DNA of 64,000 bases from positions 1 to 64,000 of the forward strand of contig JAFKLT010000044.1 of assembly GCA_017309275.1 (NCBI GenBank), read 5' to 3'. Shown here in pieces: positions 59,690-64,000 of this stretch. Source of the stretch: Sphingomonadales bacterium. Its GTDB lineage: Bacteria; Pseudomonadota; Alphaproteobacteria; Sphingomonadales; Sphingomonadaceae. Made by a program: the position numbers and the translations under genes. Each line of letters begins with the position of its first letter. Position 1 is the stretch's first letter. Below the pieces are notes generated by a model, which saw only the letters and a list, made by a program, of their open reading frames with translations, searched no databases and was not told where the DNA came from.

Positions 59690-60610
59690 CTACTCGGATT
59701 TCGCGCCCAGAATTGGTCCGTTCGCACCGAACTCGACCTTGAGATCGAGCGCGGCGCCGAGCTTCAGTGCAAGTTTCCGGGCATCGGTCATGTCGAAGCG
59801 CCCCGTCACCTGCAGCGATGCCAACGCCGGATCGGCCAAGCTGATCTTGACGCCATTCTCGCGGCCCGCGCGGTCGAGAATCGCACCAAGCGGGAGATTG
59901 TCGGCCCACAGCGATTTGGCCGGGGCGTTCGCCTCCTCGCTCTTGATCGGCTGGGGACCGGTCGACCTGACCTCGGCGCGTTCGCCGGGACGGAGGCGAA
60001 GTGCCTTTCCGCCTTCGAGGCGCCGCACTTCGACCGAGCCTTCGACCAGCGCGATGCGCGGAACATCCGCGCGGAGATCGACCTCGAAGATGGTGCCGAG
60101 CGCGCGCGTGACCGAATCTCCCGCCTCGACGAGGAAGGGACGCGACGCGTCGTGTGCGACCTCGAACCTGGCGCGGCCGTCATGCAGAATGACGCGGCGT
60201 TCGCCGTCCGAGAAGCGCGTCTCGATGCGGGCGCCGTCCATCAGCGTCACGCGCGTCCCATCGGCGAGCTGGCTCTCGCCTTGCGCCGAATTGGTGGCGA
60301 TGATCGGCTGATCGCTGTCGCGACCGAGCAGATACCATGCGAACCCGACCGCGATCACCGCGGCGAGTATCGTCGCGAATGCCCATCGCCGCCCGCCGGG
60401 TTCTCGCTCCCGGGCATCGGCCCGCACATCGGAGGCGATCCGTGCAGTCGACATGTCTCCCGCCCAAGTCCAATTGTCGCGCGCTTCGTCATAGGCCTTG
60501 GCATTGTCCGGCTTCGCCAGCCACTCGTCGAACGCTTCCCGGTGCAGCTCGGCATCGGGGCCCATCATCTTGTCGAGCCAGGCGGTGGCTTCGCTCTCGG
60601 CGCGGCTCAC
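59690..60610 (-). CDS. FecR-type anti-sigma regulator
   Basis: A 306-residue inner-membrane protein: a cytoplasmic DUF4880 N-terminus (ATAWLDKMMGPDAELHREAFDEWLAKP) that binds the sigma factor, one membrane span (FATILAAVIAVGFAWYLLG), and a periplasmic FecR domain ending in an STN-like segment. It overlaps the sigma gene by ATGA and precedes the TonB receptor, forming a classic cell-surface signalling trio. Confidence 0.9.
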   Translation of the reverse strand: MSRAESEATAWLDKMMGPDAELHREAFDEWLAKPDNAKAYDEARDNWTWAGDMSTARIASDVRADAREREPGGRRWAFATILAAVIAVGFAWYLLGRDSDQPIIATNSAQGESQLADGTRVTLMDGARIETRFSDGERRVILHDGRARFEVAHDASRPFLVEAGDSVTRALGTIFEVDLRADVPRIALVEGSVEVRRLEGGKALRLRPGERAEVRSTGPQPIKSEEANAPAKSLWADNLPLGAILDRAGRENGVKISLADPALASLQVTGRFDMTDARKLALKLGAALDLKVEFGANGPILGAKSE

Positions 60611-61185
60611 TGCTTACCCCGCGCGCGTTTGATGGCCGCAAGGGCTTTGGTCATGTGGCTTTCGACCGTCTTCACGCTGATTCCCTTGATTCGAGCGATC
60701 TCGGGATAGCGTAGTCCTTCGAAGCGATGCATCAGGAAAATCTCGCGCGTGAGCGGAGATAGCCTCGAAATGGCTCTTTCTGCCCGGCGCAGGACGTCGC
60801 GCGCCTCGAGCGCGGCGTGCGGGTCGCTTGATCCCGCATGTTCATCGCTGAAGCTGTCGTGCTGTGACCGGTGACGGCGCCCGTCGGCGCGACCATATTC
60901 GGCGAGCAGCATCCGGGCGCTCTTCACGAGATAGGCGCCGGGGCCTTCGACCAGCGCAGCGAGGCCGCCGCGCGCACTCGCAAAGCGGCTGAAGACTTCC
61001 TGCACAAGGTCGCCGACATCCTGGGTCGGCGCACGGCTCTTGAAGAAGCGGATTATTTGCGGCCGGTGTTCGGAGTAGATCGCCTCGATGCGCGCCGAGC
61101 GCCCGACCCGCTCCCAATCCTCTGGCGGCAAGGGATCGCCGCCGGCAACACCGGGTCGCTCGCTGTCCTTGTCCTCGAAGTCCAT
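60607..61185 (-). CDS. ECF sigma-70 factor
   Basis: A 192-residue ECF sigma factor with region 2 (IYSEHRPQIIRFFKSRAPTQDVGDLVQEVFSRF) and region 4 (RLSPLTREIFLMHRFEGLRYPEIARIKGISVKTVESHMTKALAAI). The ATG at 61185 (MDFEDKD) is preferred over an upstream TTG at 61251. It is the first gene of the sigma, FecR, receptor, isopeptidase unit. The 300 bp upstream (61186-61485) holds its likely promoter and no gene. Confidence 0.9.
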   Translation of the reverse strand: MDFEDKDSERPGVAGGDPLPPEDWERVGRSARIEAIYSEHRPQIIRFFKSRAPTQDVGDLVQEVFSRFASARGGLAALVEGPGAYLVKSARMLLAEYGRADGRRHRSQHDSFSDEHAGSSDPHAALEARDVLRRAERAISRLSPLTREIFLMHRFEGLRYPEIARIKGISVKTVESHMTKALAAIKRARGKQ

Positions 61186-61485
61186 ACCTGCCGCCTTCCC
61201 GTTCGGGACAAAGGCGGCAAGCCGGGCGTTGAGAACTTGCTTAGCGAACAAGCGCCGCCGCCTTTAGCCCGAGGGCTTGGACATGCGCAGCGGCCACCCG
61301 GCAGGATGGAATAGGAAAACTAAGCTAAGCAGGTTCTCACGCCTGGCACCGTGCGCCTTGCCCGATGCACTTCAAAGCATAGCCTTGCCGCTGCGGCATG
61401 CAAGCCGACTGCACCGAGATAGATCCAGATCGAGTCTATTCTCCGGAAACGACGGCAGAAGAGCTTCGGTGCTGCCGGGCGTCGA

Positions 61486-62298
61486 CTATTTCGTTTCGGC
61501 GGTTTCGCCAGAGGCTTTTGCAAGCGCGACCCGCTCACGCCGGCGCCGCGCCCAAATATTGAGCCCTTCTACCCCGGCCGAAAATGCCATGGCGGTGTAG
61601 ATATAGCCTTTGGGCACCTTTGCTCCGAAGCCGTCGGCGATCAGAACGACGCCGATCATCAGCAGGAAGCCGAGTGCCAGCATCACGACGGTCGGATTGT
61701 CGCGGATGAAGTTGGCGAGGGGGTCGGCCGCGAGCAGCATGACGAGGACCGCCGAGATCACCGCGATCACCATGATCGGCAGATGTTCGGTCATGCCGAC
61801 AGCGGTCAGGATCGAATCCACCGAGAAGACGAGATCGAGCAGCAGGATCTGGACGATCGCCGATCCGAAGGTTAGCGCCTTCTTGCCCGCATTGAAGACA
61901 TCGTCGTTCGGGTTGGGGTCGACATTGTGGTGGATTTCCGAGGTCGCCTTCCAGATCAGGAAGAGGCCACCCGCGATCAGGATGATGTCGCGCCAGGAAA
62001 AGGCGGTCTCGAAGCTCGGTTTTCCATAGGCATCCGGCGCGCCCTGCAAGCCGAAGTCGACGACGATGGCGGTCAGCCCGACGAGCCAGGCAATGACCGA
62101 CAGCAGGGCGAGGCGCATGACCAGCGCGAGCGAGATGCCGATGCGCCTCGCCTTCTGGCGCTGGGCTTCGGGCAATTTGTTTGAGATGATCGAGATGAAG
62201 ATGAGATTGTCGATCCCGAGAACGATCTCCATCACCACGAGCGTCAGCAGTGCTGCCCAGACCGCGGGATCTTGAAACAGGGTGACCAAGCCTTCCAT
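61486..62298 (-). CDS. TerC-family integral membrane protein
   Basis: A 270-residue protein with about seven to nine spans and the two TerC signatures: [20 protein letters not shown] and [15 protein letters not shown], the acidic metal-site motifs. TerC proteins are linked to metal (often Mn) homeostasis and metal loading of exported enzymes. Downstream of it are the lasso signalling genes. No other ter genes are seen. Confidence 0.9.
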   Translation of the reverse strand: MEGLVTLFQDPAVWAALLTLVVMEIVLGIDNLIFISIISNKLPEAQRQKARRIGISLALVMRLALLSVIAWLVGLTAIVVDFGLQGAPDAYGKPSFETAFSWRDIILIAGGLFLIWKATSEIHHNVDPNPNDDVFNAGKKALTFGSAIVQILLLDLVFSVDSILTAVGMTEHLPIMVIAVISAVLVMLLAADPLANFIRDNPTVVMLALGFLLMIGVVLIADGFGAKVPKGYIYTAMAFSAGVEGLNIWARRRRERVALAKASGETAETK

Positions 62299-62513
62299 GT
62301 CGAACGCCCTTCCTCAGCGATGCTGCCACTGAACCGGTCGCGCGAAGGTGCAGATCGATGGGAACGCAGACAATTGCACCGAGCGTCGCTCGATGCGGTC
62401 CGACATCACGGCCGTCGCTGTACGACCGTCAGAGGGGCCCGGCCCGCGCTTCGCGATTTACGGCAAAACCGTCCTTCTCACAAGGGCTTCGCGGCGGGTC
62501 GCCGGTCCTTGGC

Positions 62514-63446
62514 TCAATGGTGATAGAGCGGGAATTGCCGGGAAGTGACGGGGCACTCGCACGGGGCGAGCACCGATATCGCGCGCGGTAAAACACGGAA
62601 ATGCGCCGGTGTCGCGGTGACGATCTCGCCGTCGGTGTTCACTGGCATCGGCCGCCGCGTCTCGATATCGAACTCGACGCATTTGGCGGTTCGCACTTCC
62701 TTCCACGCCCCATGCGTGCCGGACCGGAAGGCGCGAAGCATGAGGGCGAGCTTCCAGAGGTTTTTGACCTCGAGACTATAAAGATCGAGCGTGCCGTCAT
62801 CGATCGCGGCATTTTCCTCGACGACATTGCCTCCGCCATAAAGGCGCCCGTTGCCGATCGCGACCTGGTACGTGCTGACGGTCCTCGACTCGCCCTTCTC
62901 GCGGATCCTCGCCCGGAACCGCTGGGCAGCCAGGATGACCCGCAGCGCGGCGACGGCATAGCCGAGGCGGCCGAACCTCTTCTTGATCGCCGGATCGAGC
63001 TTCTGCGCAAGTTCGCTGCTGATCCCGATGCTCGCGACATTGAAGAAGGCATGGCCATTGACCGTGCCGACATCGATCCGCCGGCTGTGACCCTCGACAA
63101 TGACGTCGGCCGCCGCCGCGAAATCGAGCGGGATCGACAGGGTGCGCGCCAGGTCATTCGCGGTTCCGGCGGGAATGATTCCTAGCGGCAGGCCGCTCTC
63201 GATCACCGCGGGCGCAGCGGATGAGATCGAACCGTCGCCGCCGCACACGACAATGATATCGGCGGTCTGATGCAGGCGTGTCACGTCGCGTGCGATTTCG
63301 GGCAAGCTCTCGAACGGCTCGACCGTCACCAGCAGGCCGCCGGCAGCGAGGCGCTCGCGAACGGGAACCAGGGCCTGCTCGCCCTGCCGCGCCTTTGCAT
63401 TGTGCAGCACGAGGGCGCGCGTACCTTTTGGCCACGGCATCGACAC
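62514..63446 (-). CDS. Diacylglycerol/lipid kinase family protein (YegS-like)
   Basis: A 310-residue lipid kinase-type protein with the catalytic glycine-rich loop IIVVCGGDGSISSAAPAVIESGLPLGIIPAGTANDLARTL and the downstream YGGGNVVEENAAIDDGTLDLYSLE. It likely phosphorylates a diacylglycerol-like lipid. The start could be at ATG 63446 or the second ATG two codons later. It precedes TerC by 215 bp. Confidence 0.9.
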   Translation of the reverse strand: MSMPWPKGTRALVLHNAKARQGEQALVPVRERLAAGGLLVTVEPFESLPEIARDVTRLHQTADIIVVCGGDGSISSAAPAVIESGLPLGIIPAGTANDLARTLSIPLDFAAAADVIVEGHSRRIDVGTVNGHAFFNVASIGISSELAQKLDPAIKKRFGRLGYAVAALRVILAAQRFRARIREKGESRTVSTYQVAIGNGRLYGGGNVVEENAAIDDGTLDLYSLEVKNLWKLALMLRAFRSGTHGAWKEVRTAKCVEFDIETRRPMPVNTDGEIVTATPAHFRVLPRAISVLAPCECPVTSRQFPLYHH

Positions 63447-63809
63447 GATCCTGTTCAGCAGAGTTGCGACCGTCGAGCGCGTGCCTTCAGAAGGACCACG
63501 TCCGATAGAGCAGGCCTATATATCGCCGCGACGAGCCCGGGAAGCATCCGTATCGATGCAGCCCCTTTTTCGGCTTCGTCATATCCTTGGCGCGATCGCT
63601 CTCCCTGATCGCTCTTCCATTGTCGAAGTTCGACCGGTCCCACCCAAGAGCGCTCCGCCAATCTGGTCGGCGGCGTCGCCCGCGCAAGCGAGGCATAGCC
63701 TCACTCCTCCGCTGCGCTTCGGCCCTTCGGGTGCGCAAGCGCCTCAAGCCGCCGACCCGCCTGGCTGCACGCCCGGGATGGTCCCGGGCAAATCAGCAGG
63801 AGTATCGAC
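63447..63809. other. Gene-free stretch with leader hairpin before DUF736
   Basis: The 363 bp between the lipid kinase and DUF736 hold no convincing gene. Visible structures are a GAGG/CCTC mini-stem near 63690 and a perfect 19-nt hairpin GCCCGGGA-TGG-TCCCGGGC at 63771-63789, about 20 bp before the DUF736 start. The hairpin may shape the mRNA leader. Confidence 0.6.
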
Positions 63810-64000
63810 ATGGCGAGCATCGGCATCGTCAGCGGCAGCATCGAGAAGGGCTTTGTGGGCCAGCTCATCACGCTGTCGATCAAGGCACCGATCGAGATAC
63901 GCCCCAACCGCGGCAAGGCGAGCGATGTGCAGCCCGACTATCGCGTTTGGTCCGACGGCGTCGAGATCGGTGCCGGCTGGATCCGCGTCGCCGAGCAATC
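63810..64000 (+). CDS. DUF736 protein, 3' end beyond window
   Basis: ATG 63810 follows AGCAGGAGTATCGAC and reads MASIGIVSGSIEKGFVGQLI, then APIEIRPNRGKASDVQPDYRVW. This is the start of DUF736, a small protein found on plasmids and ICEs of alphaproteobacteria. It continues past the right edge. It supports the reading of the whole right part as a mobile element. Confidence 0.9.
   Translation, partial: MASIGIVSGSIEKGFVGQLITLSIKAPIEIRPNRGKASDVQPDYRVWSDGVEIGAGWIRVAEQ

Noticed and set aside
63455-63661. 68-codon frame on the minus strand
   Set aside because: No domain, no ribosome site and poor composition.

Overview
The window is about 64 kb of GC-rich DNA from an alphaproteobacterium, most likely a Sphingomonadaceae member such as Sphingopyxis or a relative. 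This rests on protein character (UbiH- and CnoX-type housekeeping genes, lasso clusters with a TonB receptor, the DUF736/DUF932/ParB accessory set) and on base composition; no search was run. The left end (1-6307) looks like ordinary chromosome: a LolA-type carrier cut by the window edge, a FtsK translocase, a UbiH-type hydroxylase, a Lon-substrate-binding-domain protein, a thioredoxin-TPR (CnoX-like) protein and tRNA-Gly(GCC). The accessory character starts immediately after the tRNA and continues to the right edge, so the tRNA is a plausible island boundary, although no integrase lies inside the window.

From 7.2 to 41 kb lies a heavy-metal and envelope-stress region. It holds three complete CzcCBA-type RND efflux systems (10.7-16.3 kb minus, 22.0-27.7 kb minus, 29.4-35.2 kb plus), two PII-like DUF190 proteins, an NreB-like MFS exporter divergent from a CsoR/RcnR-family sensor with a textbook G-tract operator between them, a HupE/UreJ membrane protein, a small cation diffusion facilitator, a P1B-4 ATPase, a DsbB/DsbA-like redox pair, SRPBCC proteins and several small secreted histidine-rich proteins. 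The second czc operon is headed by a MerR-type promoter and a DUF3703 gene interrupted by an in-frame stop; no MerR gene is next to it. The P1B-4 ATPase has a low-GC middle, which suggests a recombinant gene.

From 43 to 49 kb is a plasmid- or ICE-type maintenance block: DUF932, a ParB-like protein, a Toprim protein and a DUF2493 (SLOG-like) protein, with DUF736 at the right edge. The DUF932 and ParB genes share a conserved leader with a small stem that looks compensatorily substituted, and DUF2493 has a long imperfect hairpin in its leader.

From 49 to 61 kb is the most interesting part: a LuxR regulator, a LuxI-type AHL synthase, a phytanoyl-CoA-dioxygenase-like protein and a GntR regulator run straight into a lasso-peptide cluster. 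The precursor is only 40 codons (52290-52412) and predicts a 21-residue lasso with a Gly1-Glu8 ring. It is followed by an RRE-peptidase fusion (B) and an asparagine-synthetase-like cyclase (C), and faces a convergent minus-strand module of ECF sigma factor, FecR, TonB receptor and lasso isopeptidase. The C gene is split by a +1 shift in a run of seven G, and B lacks an Asp at the expected triad position, so peptide production may be lost while uptake and degradation genes stay intact. The window ends with TerC, a lipid kinase and the start of DUF736.
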